A stretch of DNA of 36,788 nucleotides from Parvibaculum sp049671045. Its GTDB lineage: Bacteria; Pseudomonadota; Alphaproteobacteria; Parvibaculales; Parvibaculaceae. The notes below the pieces were generated by a model that searched no databases, was not told the origin of the DNA, and was given only the letters and a program-made list of their open reading frames with translations. A program made the position numbers and the translations under genes. The DNA lies in contig NZ_JBATUH010000023.1 in assembly GCF_049671045.1 (NCBI RefSeq), forward strand, positions 1 to 36,788. The letters are read 5' to 3'. Of the stretch, positions 17,111 through 24,847 are shown in pieces (position 1 is the first letter of the stretch; each line of letters starts with the position of its first letter).

Positions 17111-18028
17111 ATGAGCTGACTGCCTTCGAGCGAACCCGAGCCCGGCGACAGAAAATCCTGCGATGCGCTCGAAATGGCCGTCGTGCCGCGCATGCACGAT
17201 GTCGGCTCGCTGGCTGTCTATCGCGCCCTTCCCTATGTGAAGCGCCGCATGGTGGGGCCCTTCGTCTTTCTGGACCAGATGGGTCCGGCCGAGATGACGC
17301 CGGGCACCGGCATGGATGTGCGGCCTCATCCGCATATCGGGCTTGCGACTGTTACCTATCTCTTCGAGGGAGCGATCCTCCATCGCGACAGCGAAGGTAA
17401 TGTGCAGGAGATTCTTCCCGGCGCGATGAACCTGATGACGGCGGGGCGCGGCATCGCGCATTCGGAACGCTCGCCCGACCTGCAAAGGCGCGAGGGTCAG
17501 CGCCTCTTCGGCATCCAGAGTTGGGTCGCGCTCCCCGAGCGGCACGAAGAAACGGCGCCGAACTTCCAGCATTTCAGCGCCGGGAGCCTGCCCGTCATCG
17601 AGGATGGCGGGGTGCGTGCGCGCGTGATCGCGGGGCGCGCCTTCGGCGCCGCGTCTCCGGTCGCCACACTTTCCGACTGGTTCTATGCCGATGTGACGCT
17701 TGCCGCGGGCGCCCGCGCACCGCTCGATCCCGATTACGAGGAACGCGCGGTCTATATTGCCGAGGGCGAGGTCGAAATCGTGGGCAAGCGCTTCGAGGCG
17801 CCGCAGCTTCTTGTCTTCAGACCCGGCGAGCGGATCACCATCGAGGCGACGCGCGGCGCGCGGCTCATGTTTCTCGGCGGCGCGCCGCTCGAAGGCCCGC
17901 GCCACATCTGGTGGAATTTCGTCTCCTCGCGCAAGGAGCGCATCGAGCAGGCGAAAGAAGACTGGAAGAACGGCCGCTTCGAAAAAGTCATCGGCGAAAC
18001 GGAATTCATTCCGCTGCCCGAAAGTTGA
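17111..18028 (+). pseudogene. Pirin-family protein with in-frame TGA at codon 3
   Basis: From 17174 to the stop there are 284 residues with the two cupin halves of the pirin family, including HPHIGLATVTYLFEG, the HSE element in GRGIAHSERS and a C-terminal pirin domain. Pirins are Fe-binding cupins, and some have quercetinase activity. The best start by sequence is ATG 17111, which follows AAGGGAGG (17097-17104) at ideal spacing. Its third codon is TGA (17117-17119), after which the same frame continues as a plausible N-terminus (LPSSEPEPGDRKSCDALE) into the conserved part. Initiation at ATG 17174 is possible but has no ribosome site. So the gene is either disrupted by a TGG-to-TGA change, re-initiates, or contains a sequence error. 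The body is intact, which argues for recent change or continued use. Confidence 0.7.
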
Positions 18029-18055
18029 AACGGCGCCCCTTCCGGGACGCCGTTT
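18028..18055. terminator. Bidirectional terminator between pirin gene and serA
   Basis: AAACGGCG (18028-18035) pairs with CGCCGTTT (18048-18055), with an inner CCC-TTCC-GGG stem. It begins on the last base of the pirin stop codon and ends with a T tract on either strand. Confidence 0.7.
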
Positions 18056-18103
18056 CGTTCTCATGCATCGAAATCCGATCGGACCGGCGCAAGCCTGACG
18101 AAA

Positions 18104-19681
18104 TCAGAAACTCAGCGCCTTGACCTGCACCACCTGCGGCAGCGCCTGGATCTCGTTCAGCACCTCGGCGGGCACCGGACCATCCACCTCGACGAGACAG
18201 ATGGCGGCGCCGCCGGTCTCCTGGCGGCCGAGATTGAAGTTGGCGATATTGATATTCGACTTGCCGAGGATCGAGCCCAGAGCGCCGATGAAGCCCGGCT
18301 TGTCCTGGTTCGTCACATAGATCATGTGCGCGCCGAGAGCGGCATCCATGTTGACGCCCTTGATCTGGATGAGGCGCGGACGGCCGTCGGAGAAGACCGT
18401 GCCCGCGACCGAGCGTTCCTGGCGATCGGTCTTCACCGTGAGGCGGATATAGGTTTCATAGGCGCCGCGCTGCTCGCGCTTCACCTCGGAGACCTGAATG
18501 CCGCGATCCTTCGCGATGACCGGCGCGGAGACGGTGTTCACATCAACGAGCTGCGGCTTGAGAAGGCCCGTCAGCGCCGCATTGGTGAGAACGCGGGTGT
18601 TCATCCCCGCGACGGTGCCTTCATATTCGATCGTCACCTCATGGATGCCCGTTTCGGTGAGCTGGCCGGCGAAGGAGCCGAGAAGCTGCGCAAGTTCCAC
18701 GAAGGGCGTGAGCTTCGGCGCTTCTTCCGCCGAGATCGACGGCACGTTCACCGAATTGGTGATTGCGCCCGTGAGCAGATAGTCGGCCATCTGCTCGGCG
18801 ACCTGAAGCGCCACATTCTCCTGCGCTTCATTGGTCGAGGCGCCGAGATGCGGCGTCGCGACGATCTGTTCCATGCCGAAGAGGATGTTCGTCTTGGCCG
18901 GCTCTTCCTCGAAGACGTCGAGCGCCGCGCCAGCGACGTGACCCGCCTCGATCGCGGCCTTGAGATCGGCCTCGACGACAAGTCCGCCGCGCGCGCAGTT
19001 GATGATGCGAACGCCCTTCTTCGTCTTGGCGAAGCTGTCCTTGTTGAGGATGTTGCGCGTCTTGTCCGTCAGCGGCGTGTGCAGCGTGATGAAGTCGGAA
19101 CGCTTCAGCAGCTCGTCGAGATCGACCTTCTCCACGCCGAGATCGGCCGCGCGCTCCTGCGTCAGGAACGGATCGAAGGCGATGACCTTCATCTTGAGGC
19201 CGAGAGCGCGGTCGGCGACGATCGAGCCGATATTGCCGCAACCGATGATGCCGAGCGTCTTGGCCGTCAGCTCGACGCCCATGAATTTCGACTTTTCCCA
19301 CTTGCCCGCATGGGTCGATTCGTTCGCCTGCGGAATGTCGCGGGCCAGCGCGAACATCATGGCGATGGCGTGCTCGGCCGTGGTGATCGAATTGCCGAAG
19401 GGCGTGTTCATCACGATGATGCCCTTCCCGGTCGCAGCCGGAAGATCGACATTGTCGACGCCGATGCCGGCGCGACCGATGACCTTGAGCTTCTTCGCTG
19501 CCGCGATCACGGGGGGCGTGACCTTGGTGTTCGAGCGGATGGCGAGGCCGTCATAGTCGCCGATGATCTTGATGAGTTCGTCGCGATCGAGGCCGGTCTT
19601 CACATCGACCTCGATGCCGCGATCCTGGAAGATCTTCACGGCAGCCGGCGACAGTTTGTCGGAAATCAGAACCTTGGGCAT
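18104..19681 (-). CDS. serA: D-3-phosphoglycerate dehydrogenase
   Basis: The 525-residue enzyme oxidises 3-phosphoglycerate to 3-phosphohydroxypyruvate with NAD+, the first step of serine synthesis. It is the long form. The catalytic part has RAGIGVDNVD, the NAD loop LGIIGCGNIGS, the Arg in NCARGG and the catalytic His in HLGAST. Next come an intervening domain of about 130 residues and a C-terminal ACT domain (YVTNQDKPGFIGALG) that can bind serine for feedback inhibition. ATG 19681 gives the usual start MPKVLISDKLSPAA. The frame stays open 22 codons further, into repeat DNA. It lies downstream of serC on the same strand with a REP-like composite between them. Confidence 0.97.
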   Translation of the reverse strand: MPKVLISDKLSPAAVKIFQDRGIEVDVKTGLDRDELIKIIGDYDGLAIRSNTKVTPPVIAAAKKLKVIGRAGIGVDNVDLPAATGKGIIVMNTPFGNSITTAEHAIAMMFALARDIPQANESTHAGKWEKSKFMGVELTAKTLGIIGCGNIGSIVADRALGLKMKVIAFDPFLTQERAADLGVEKVDLDELLKRSDFITLHTPLTDKTRNILNKDSFAKTKKGVRIINCARGGLVVEADLKAAIEAGHVAGAALDVFEEEPAKTNILFGMEQIVATPHLGASTNEAQENVALQVAEQMADYLLTGAITNSVNVPSISAEEAPKLTPFVELAQLLGSFAGQLTETGIHEVTIEYEGTVAGMNTRVLTNAALTGLLKPQLVDVNTVSAPVIAKDRGIQVSEVKREQRGAYETYIRLTVKTDRQERSVAGTVFSDGRPRLIQIKGVNMDAALGAHMIYVTNQDKPGFIGALGSILGKSNINIANFNLGRQETGGAAICLVEVDGPVPAEVLNEIQALPQVVQVKALSF

Positions 19682-19702
19682 GAAAGCCTCCGTCTGTTTT
19701 GG

Positions 19703-19806
19703 CTCGTCATGCCCGGGCTTCGTCCGGGCTTCCAGAGGGTCGTTCAAAACCCCCGGTTCTGGATCGCCGGGCCACGGCGCTTGTGCACCGGCCCGGCAAT
19801 GACGAG
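19703..19806. repeat. Composite REP-like element between serC and serA
   Basis: About 104 bases are bounded by an imperfect inverted repeat: CTCGTCATGCC on the left and GGCAATGACGAG on the right. Inside, a left unit (19703-19735) and a longer right unit (19759-19806) face each other, each ending in CTGGA toward the centre and carrying GC-rich hairpins. The single unit at 11770-11798 has the same kind of ends. In the serC-serA message it would form a large stem-loop structure that could reduce serA relative to serC. Confidence 0.7.
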
Positions 19807-19828
19807 AGGATTAAAAAATCGAAAAACG

Positions 19829-21001
19829 TCAGGCGTCAGCGAGAGCGGCCCGCGCCTCGGCGAAAGCCCAGTCGAGCCACGGCATCAGCGCGCGCATGTC
19901 GTCGACCTCGACGGTTGCGCCCGCCCAGATGCGAAGGCCGGCCGGCGCATCGCGATAGGCTCCGATGTCGTTGGCGACACCTTCCTTGTCGAGCATGTCG
20001 GCGATCTTCTTGGCGAAGGCAGCCTGCTCGTCATCGCTCAGCGCGGCCACTTTCGGATCGACGATCCGCAGACAGACGGATGTGTTGGAGCGCGTGACGA
20101 CGTCTTCCGCGAGGAAGGCGGCCCACGGCGTACGCTCGACCCATTCGGCGATCACCGCGGCATTCGCATTGGCGCGCGCCATCAGGGACTTGAGGCCGCC
20201 GATCGATTCCGCCCAGTTGAGCGCGTCGAGATAGTCCTCGACGCAGATCATGGACGGCGTGTTGATCGTCTCGCCCTTGAAGATGCCTTCGATGAGCTTT
20301 CCGCCCTTGGTCATGCGGAAGATCTTGGGCATGGGCCAGGCGGGGGTGTAGCTCTCCAGACGCTCGACGGCGCGGGGGCTCAGAATGAGCATGCCATGCG
20401 CGGCCTCGCCGCCAAGCACCTTCTGCCAGGAGAAGGTGACGACATCGAGCTTCGCCCAGGGAAGGTCCTGCGCGAAAGCGGCGGACGTCGCGTCGCAAAT
20501 GGTCAGCCCCTCGCGGTCGGCGGGGATCCAGTCGCCATTCGGCACGCGCACGCCCGAGGTCGTGCCGTTCCAGGTGAAGACGACGTCGTTCTTGAAATTC
20601 ACGTCGGCGAGATCGGGAAGCTTGCCATAGGGCGCCTTCAGCGTCCGCGTGTCCTTGAGCTTGAGCTGCTTCACGACGTCCGTGACCCAGCCCTCGCCGA
20701 AGCTTTCCCAGGCGAGGAGGTCGACGCCGCGCGCGCCGAGCAGCGACCAGAGCGCCATTTCGACCGCGCCTGTATCGGAGGCGGGCACGATGCCGATTCT
20801 GTAGTCGGCCGGAACGCCGAGAATGGTGCGGGTTTTCTCGATGGCTTCGACGAGGCGCGCCTTGCCCGGCTTGGAGCGATGGCTGCGGCCGACGAGTGCC
20901 TTTTCGAGATTTTTGAGGGACCAGCCCGGGCGCTTGGCGCAGGGACCGGAGGAGAAGTGGGGATTGGCCGGACGTGCGGCCGGACGCTCTGTGGCGGTCA
21001 T
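19829..21001 (-). CDS. serC: Phosphoserine aminotransferase
   Basis: The 390-residue class V PLP aminotransferase converts 3-phosphohydroxypyruvate and glutamate to phosphoserine. The N-terminal NPHFSSGPCAKRPGWS, the SHRSKPGKARL loop and the PLP-binding lysine in FSWQKVLGGEAAHG are those of the alphaproteobacterial SerC branch. The start at 21001 follows a two-hairpin leader and a strong promoter. It heads the serC-serA unit. The third step, SerB, is not encoded in this window. Confidence 0.97.
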   Translation of the reverse strand: MTATERPAARPANPHFSSGPCAKRPGWSLKNLEKALVGRSHRSKPGKARLVEAIEKTRTILGVPADYRIGIVPASDTGAVEMALWSLLGARGVDLLAWESFGEGWVTDVVKQLKLKDTRTLKAPYGKLPDLADVNFKNDVVFTWNGTTSGVRVPNGDWIPADREGLTICDATSAAFAQDLPWAKLDVVTFSWQKVLGGEAAHGMLILSPRAVERLESYTPAWPMPKIFRMTKGGKLIEGIFKGETINTPSMICVEDYLDALNWAESIGGLKSLMARANANAAVIAEWVERTPWAAFLAEDVVTRSNTSVCLRIVDPKVAALSDDEQAAFAKKIADMLDKEGVANDIGAYRDAPAGLRIWAGATVEVDDMRALMPWLDWAFAEARAALADA

Positions 21002-21008
21002 ATGTAAC

Positions 21009-21045
21009 CTACCCTTCCAGATAGATGCCTCCCGGTGGGGGGAGG
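21009..21045 (-). promoter_or_regulatory. serC-type leader RNA element (two hairpins at the ribosome site)
   Basis: On the minus strand CCTCCC-CCCACC-GGGAGG (21028-21045) is followed after 3 bases by CTATC-TGGAAG-GGTAG (21009-21024), which holds the GGAAGG ribosome site in its loop, 8 bases before the serC start codon. Two tandem hairpins overlapping the ribosome site fit the serC RNA motif known from Alphaproteobacteria. Its ligand, if any, is unknown. Confidence 0.65.
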
Positions 21046-21057
21046 TGGCCCGCCGCC

Positions 21058-21086
21058 GATATAGAACCGGGGCGCAGCGGAGTCAA
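21058..21086 (-). promoter_or_regulatory. Promoter of serC-serA
   Basis: TTGACT (21081-21086) and TATATC (21058-21063) on the minus strand are exactly 17 bases apart. This is the best housekeeping-type match in the window. It places the start near 21051, just before the leader hairpins. Confidence 0.75.
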
Positions 21087-21120
21087 ATGGCGATTTTGCC
21101 GCCCGGCCCCACCGCATTCG

Positions 21121-21921
21121 TCAGACCACGATCTCTCCCTTGAGGTAGTCCGCGCAGCGCCCCCGCAGGATCACGCGCGCGCCCGCATCCGTGCACCAGA
21201 GCGTGCCGCCGCGCCGCGAAATCTGCCGCGCGACAAGGTCCTTCTTGCCGAGCTTCTTCGCCCAGTAGGGCACGCTGCTGCAATGGGCCGAGCCCGTCAC
21301 CGGGTCTTCGTCGATGCCATGCGCGGGCGCGAAGAAGCGCGAGACGAAATCGATGCCCGAACCCGCCTCGCCTTCCGCCATGCAGATGAGGCCCGGACCG
21401 CCGAGCGAGACGAGGAGCCGCTTCAGCGCCGGCATGTCGGGATCGAGCGCTGCGACCGCCCCCACGCTGCCGAAGAGCGCGAGAATGTTCGATGTCTTCA
21501 GCGTGAGAACGGGCTTCGCGCCGATGACGGCGGCAAGCCCCTCGGGCTCGGGGAAAGGCTTGGCCTCCGCGGCCGGGAAATCCATGGCGAGAAGATCGCC
21601 CTCGCGCTTCACCGTGAGCCGTCCGCTCAACGTCTCGAAATGAACCTCGGGCGCGGCATGACCCAGATGGGCAAAGAGCACATGCGCGCTTGCAAGCGTG
21701 GCATGGCCGCAAAGCGGCACCTCGATCGCCGGCGTGAACCAGCGCAGACGGAAGCTTTCGCCTTCAGGCACGAAGAAGGCCGTCTCGGCGAGATTGTTCT
21801 CCGCCGCGATCGCCTGCATGAGCGCGTCGTCCGGCCAGCTTTCGAGCGGAACGATAGCCGCTGGATTGCCCTCGAAGGGCCTGTCCGCAAAGGCATCAAC
21901 CTGAAAAATCGTGGCTCTCAT
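21121..21921 (-). CDS. PhzF-family isomerase-like protein
   Basis: The 266-residue protein has the PhzF/diaminopimelate-epimerase fold. Family motifs are FQVDAFADRPFEGNPAAIV at the start, the general-base Glu in NNLAETAFF, PLCGHATLAS and DEDPVTGSAHC. PhzF itself isomerises a phenazine precursor. The many chromosomal relatives have mostly unknown substrates and there are no other phenazine genes here, so no specific role is assigned. ATG 21921 begins exactly at the conserved N-terminus. The frame remains open for 70 more codons across the divergent gene's promoter, which I regard as chance. Confidence 0.85.
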   Translation of the reverse strand: MRATIFQVDAFADRPFEGNPAAIVPLESWPDDALMQAIAAENNLAETAFFVPEGESFRLRWFTPAIEVPLCGHATLASAHVLFAHLGHAAPEVHFETLSGRLTVKREGDLLAMDFPAAEAKPFPEPEGLAAVIGAKPVLTLKTSNILALFGSVGAVAALDPDMPALKRLLVSLGGPGLICMAEGEAGSGIDFVSRFFAPAHGIDEDPVTGSAHCSSVPYWAKKLGKKDLVARQISRRGGTLWCTDAGARVILRGRCADYLKGEIVV

Positions 21922-22061
21922 GTTCGCATCCGGCAAGCATCTGACGAAGCGCGTAACCTGAGGCCATTTCGCCGGTTTGGATAGAGCGCCCGCGCCACAG
22001 CGGCGAAGCGAATCGTCGGAGGCGCGCATCCGTGCTATCCTTGCAGTGCATGGAGGTGGAG

Positions 22062-22541
22062 ATGGGATCGTCCGCTCGTCCCTCGAAGGCCATATTCGTT
22101 CGGCCCGCCTGGTCCGACGAAGGCCCCGCACTGTCCGCGCTCGCCATGGAGGCGAAAGCCCATTGGGGCTATGACGACGAATTCCTGGAACAGTGCCGCT
22201 CCGAACTCACCATCACTTACGGCAAGATCGCCCGCCAGCGCGTTCGCGTGGCCGAGGTGGCGGGCGAGATCGCGGGCTTCTCCGCCCTCAGGGTCGATGA
22301 GGGCAGCGCCTCGCTCGAATATCTCTTCATCCACCCGCGCTATATCGGCATGGGGCTCGGCCATCGCCTCGTCGGCGAACTGCTCGAATATGCGCGCCGC
22401 CACGGCCTCTCCCTCGTGCGCGTCGAGGCCGATCCCAATTCGACTGGCTTCTACGAGAAGGAGGGCTTCCGCCGCCGCGGCGAGGTTGCCTCGGGCTCGG
22501 CGCCCGGCCGGACGATACCGCTGATGGAACTGCGCTTCTGA
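22062..22541 (+). CDS. GNAT-family N-acetyltransferase
   Basis: The 159-residue protein has the GNAT fold. An N-terminal beta-alpha segment (FVRPAWSDEGPALSALA) is followed by central strands (GFSALRVDEG, ASLEYLFIHPRYIGMGLG). The acetyl-CoA phosphate loop is a variant of Q/R-x-x-G-x-G/A, and a C-terminal ADPNSTGFYEKEGFRRRGE carries the usual Tyr. The acceptor is unknown. GGAGG (22052-22056) precedes ATG 22062. ATGs at 22032 and 22050 are in frame but lie at or before the ribosome site. A TATCCT box at 22036-22041 may be the -10 element, giving a very short leader. Confidence 0.85.
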   Translation: MGSSARPSKAIFVRPAWSDEGPALSALAMEAKAHWGYDDEFLEQCRSELTITYGKIARQRVRVAEVAGEIAGFSALRVDEGSASLEYLFIHPRYIGMGLGHRLVGELLEYARRHGLSLVRVEADPNSTGFYEKEGFRRRGEVASGSAPGRTIPLMELRF

Positions 22542-22578
22542 TCCCTCACATGCGCGCGGGCAAGGCGGAGAGAGGCCC

Positions 22579-23403
22579 CTACTCTTCCTCGTCTTCGAGC
22601 GCCTGCACCGTCCAGCCGTGATTGAGCGGCCCATGCCCCTTGCCGAAGCCCGGCGCGGTGAGGATCGCCATATGCACATAGTCGCGCGCGGCCTCCACTG
22701 CCTCGCGCAGCTCCGCCCCCTGGGCGAGAAAGGCGGCGATCGCGGAGGCGAGCGTGCATCCGGTGCCATGCGTGTGGCGCGTGTCGATGCGCGGGCTCGA
22801 CATCACTTCGATCGTCTCTTCCGTCGCCAGCACGTCGAAAATCGTGTCGCCCGGAATATGTCCGCCCTTGATGAGCACGGCCTCGCAGCCAAGGCCGATC
22901 AGCGCGTCGGCTGCCGCCTTCTGGTCTTCCAGCGTCTCGACCCTGCGGCCCGTCAGCGCCGACGCCTCGGGCGCATTGGGCGTGATGATCGTCGCCAGCG
23001 GAATGAGCCCGCTCTTCAGCGCATCGACCGCCTCGCTCTTGAGAAGCGCCGCCCCGCCCTTCGCCACCATCACCGGATCGACGACGAGCGCGGCGTCGGG
23101 CGCAAGGCGGGAAATTTCTTCAGCCGCCGCCTCGATGATCTCCGCCGAATGAAGCATGCCGGTCTTGACGGCGTCGGCGCCGATATCCGCGAGCGTGACC
23201 GCGATCTGCGCGCGCACGATGTCGACAGGGATCTCATGGATGCCGTGAACGCCGAGCGTGTCCTGCACGGTGATGGCCGTCACCGCCGTCATGGCGTAGC
23301 CGCCCAGCGCCGTCACCGTCTTGATGTCAGCCTGAATGCCCGCGCCGCCGCCCGAATCCGAACCCGCGATAATGAGGACGCGACCCTGAAATTCGTCGCT
23401 CAC
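22579..23403 (-). CDS. thiD: Hydroxymethylpyrimidine/phosphomethylpyrimidine kinase
   Basis: The 274-residue ribokinase-fold enzyme phosphorylates HMP and HMP-phosphate with ATP in thiamine synthesis, directly after ThiC. Visible motifs are the AGSDSGGGAGIQADIKT start, AVKTGML, VVDPVMVAKGG, and the catalytic anion hole THGTGCTLASAIA near the C-terminus. Its ATG overlaps the glmM stop by 4 bases (ATGA), so it is translated together with glmM and does not sit with thiC. No TPP riboswitch precedes it. Confidence 0.95.
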   Translation of the reverse strand: MSDEFQGRVLIIAGSDSGGGAGIQADIKTVTALGGYAMTAVTAITVQDTLGVHGIHEIPVDIVRAQIAVTLADIGADAVKTGMLHSAEIIEAAAEEISRLAPDAALVVDPVMVAKGGAALLKSEAVDALKSGLIPLATIITPNAPEASALTGRRVETLEDQKAAADALIGLGCEAVLIKGGHIPGDTIFDVLATEETIEVMSSPRIDTRHTHGTGCTLASAIAAFLAQGAELREAVEAARDYVHMAILTAPGFGKGHGPLNHGWTVQALEDEEE

Positions 23404-24746
23404 GCTGCATGTCTTTCGATTGCGGAAACGATGTCGTTGACCACCGCCTTGACGAGCGCGGCGTCATCGCCCTCGCCCATCACGCGGATGAGGGGTTCCG
23501 TCCCCGATTTGCGGATGACGAGACGGCCACTCGCGCCAAGCCTCTCCTCGCCCTCGCGGATCGCCTGCATCACTTCCTTTTCGGAGAGGGGCTCCCCCTT
23601 GCGGAAGCGCACATTCTTCAGAAGCTGCGGCAGCGGATCGAAGAGGTGGCAGAGCTCCGACACGGGAATGTTGCCCGCCTTGAGCACGGCGAGCACCTGA
23701 AGCGCGGCGATGAGGCCGTCGCCCGTCGTCGAGAAATCCGTCAGCACGATGTGGCCGGACTGCTCGCCGCCGACATTGTAGCCGTGCTGGCGCATGCAAT
23801 CGACGACATAGCGGTCGCCGACCTGTGTGCGGACGAGTTCGACCCCGAGCCCGCCGAGAAAGCGCTCGAGGCCGAGATTGGACATGACCGTCGCGACGAT
23901 GCCGGGCGCGGAGAGCTTGCCCGCCTCCTTCCATGAGCGCGCGACGAGCGCCATGATCTGATCGCCGTCGATGATATGACCGTTCTCGTCGCAGATGATG
24001 ACGCGGTCGGCATCCCCATCGAGCGCGATGCCGATATCCGCGCGCCGTTCGCGCACCGTCGCGCACATGCGCTGCGGCGCCGTGGAGCCGCAATCGGCAT
24101 TGATGTTGAAACCGTCAGGCTCCGTGCCGACGGCGACGACATCGGCACCGAGTTCCCAGAGAACGGCCGGCGCCACCTTGTAGGCCGCGCCATTCGCGCA
24201 ATCTATGACGATGCGAAGACCTTCCAGCGTGAAATCCTTCGGGAATGTGTGCTTCACATGCTCGATATAGCGCGCCTGCGCATCGTCGATGCGCTTCGCG
24301 CGGCCGAGATCGCGCGCGCCGGCGAGATTGTCGGCAAGCCCGTTGTCCATATGGTGCTCGATCTCGAGTTCCACTTCGTCGGAAAGCTTGAAGCCATCGG
24401 GCCCGAAAAGCTTGATGCCATTGTCTTCGAAGGAATTGTGCGAGGCGGAAATCATGACGCCGAGATCGGCGCGGAGCGAGCGCGTGAGCATCGCAACGGC
24501 GGGCGTCGGCAGCGGACCGAAGAGAAAGACGTCCATGCCCATCGAGGTGAAGCCCGCGGTGAGCGCGGGCTCCAGCATGTAGCCGGAAAGGCGCGTGTCC
24601 TTGCCGATCACGACGCGATGGCGATGCTCGCCGCGGCGGAAGACGCGGCCTGCCGCCATGCCGACGCGCAGCGCGGTTTCCGCCGTCATTGCGCCCTGAT
24701 TGGCGGTTCCCCTGATGCCATCGGTGCCGAAATACTTACGCGACAT
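23400..24746 (-). CDS. glmM: Phosphoglucosamine mutase
   Basis: The 448-residue enzyme interconverts glucosamine-6-phosphate and glucosamine-1-phosphate for peptidoglycan and lipopolysaccharide precursors. The start MSRKYFGTDGIRG, the phospho-serine Ser102 in MISASHNSFEDNG, the Mg-binding DGDADR and the phosphate-binding RKSGTEPLIRVM are all present and normally placed. ATG 24746 matches the family N-terminus. Nine extra codons are open upstream to 24773. It follows folP by about 100 bases, as in the widespread folP-glmM pair, and is coupled to thiD downstream. Confidence 0.98.
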   Translation of the reverse strand: MSRKYFGTDGIRGTANQGAMTAETALRVGMAAGRVFRRGEHRHRVVIGKDTRLSGYMLEPALTAGFTSMGMDVFLFGPLPTPAVAMLTRSLRADLGVMISASHNSFEDNGIKLFGPDGFKLSDEVELEIEHHMDNGLADNLAGARDLGRAKRIDDAQARYIEHVKHTFPKDFTLEGLRIVIDCANGAAYKVAPAVLWELGADVVAVGTEPDGFNINADCGSTAPQRMCATVRERRADIGIALDGDADRVIICDENGHIIDGDQIMALVARSWKEAGKLSAPGIVATVMSNLGLERFLGGLGVELVRTQVGDRYVVDCMRQHGYNVGGEQSGHIVLTDFSTTGDGLIAALQVLAVLKAGNIPVSELCHLFDPLPQLLKNVRFRKGEPLSEKEVMQAIREGEERLGASGRLVIRKSGTEPLIRVMGEGDDAALVKAVVNDIVSAIERHAA

Positions 24747-24847
24747 GAAAGATCGAACCCCGGTCTGTTTCAAAAATGGCCAATGCCGTTCGCGCGGGCC
24801 TCCCCGTTTCCGCGCTGCAAATATAAGGCCTGTTCGTGTTTTCGCAG

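Noticed and set aside
18326..21007. An 893-codon open frame on plus, opposite serA and serC
   Set aside because: It is a mirror of two highly conserved genes in GC-rich DNA. It is Arg/Asp/His-rich, has no recognisable domain and crosses the serC leader.
21922..22131. N-terminal extension of the PhzF-like protein by 70 residues
   Set aside because: It covers the promoter and start of the divergent GNAT gene, and the conserved PhzF N-terminus begins exactly at 21921.
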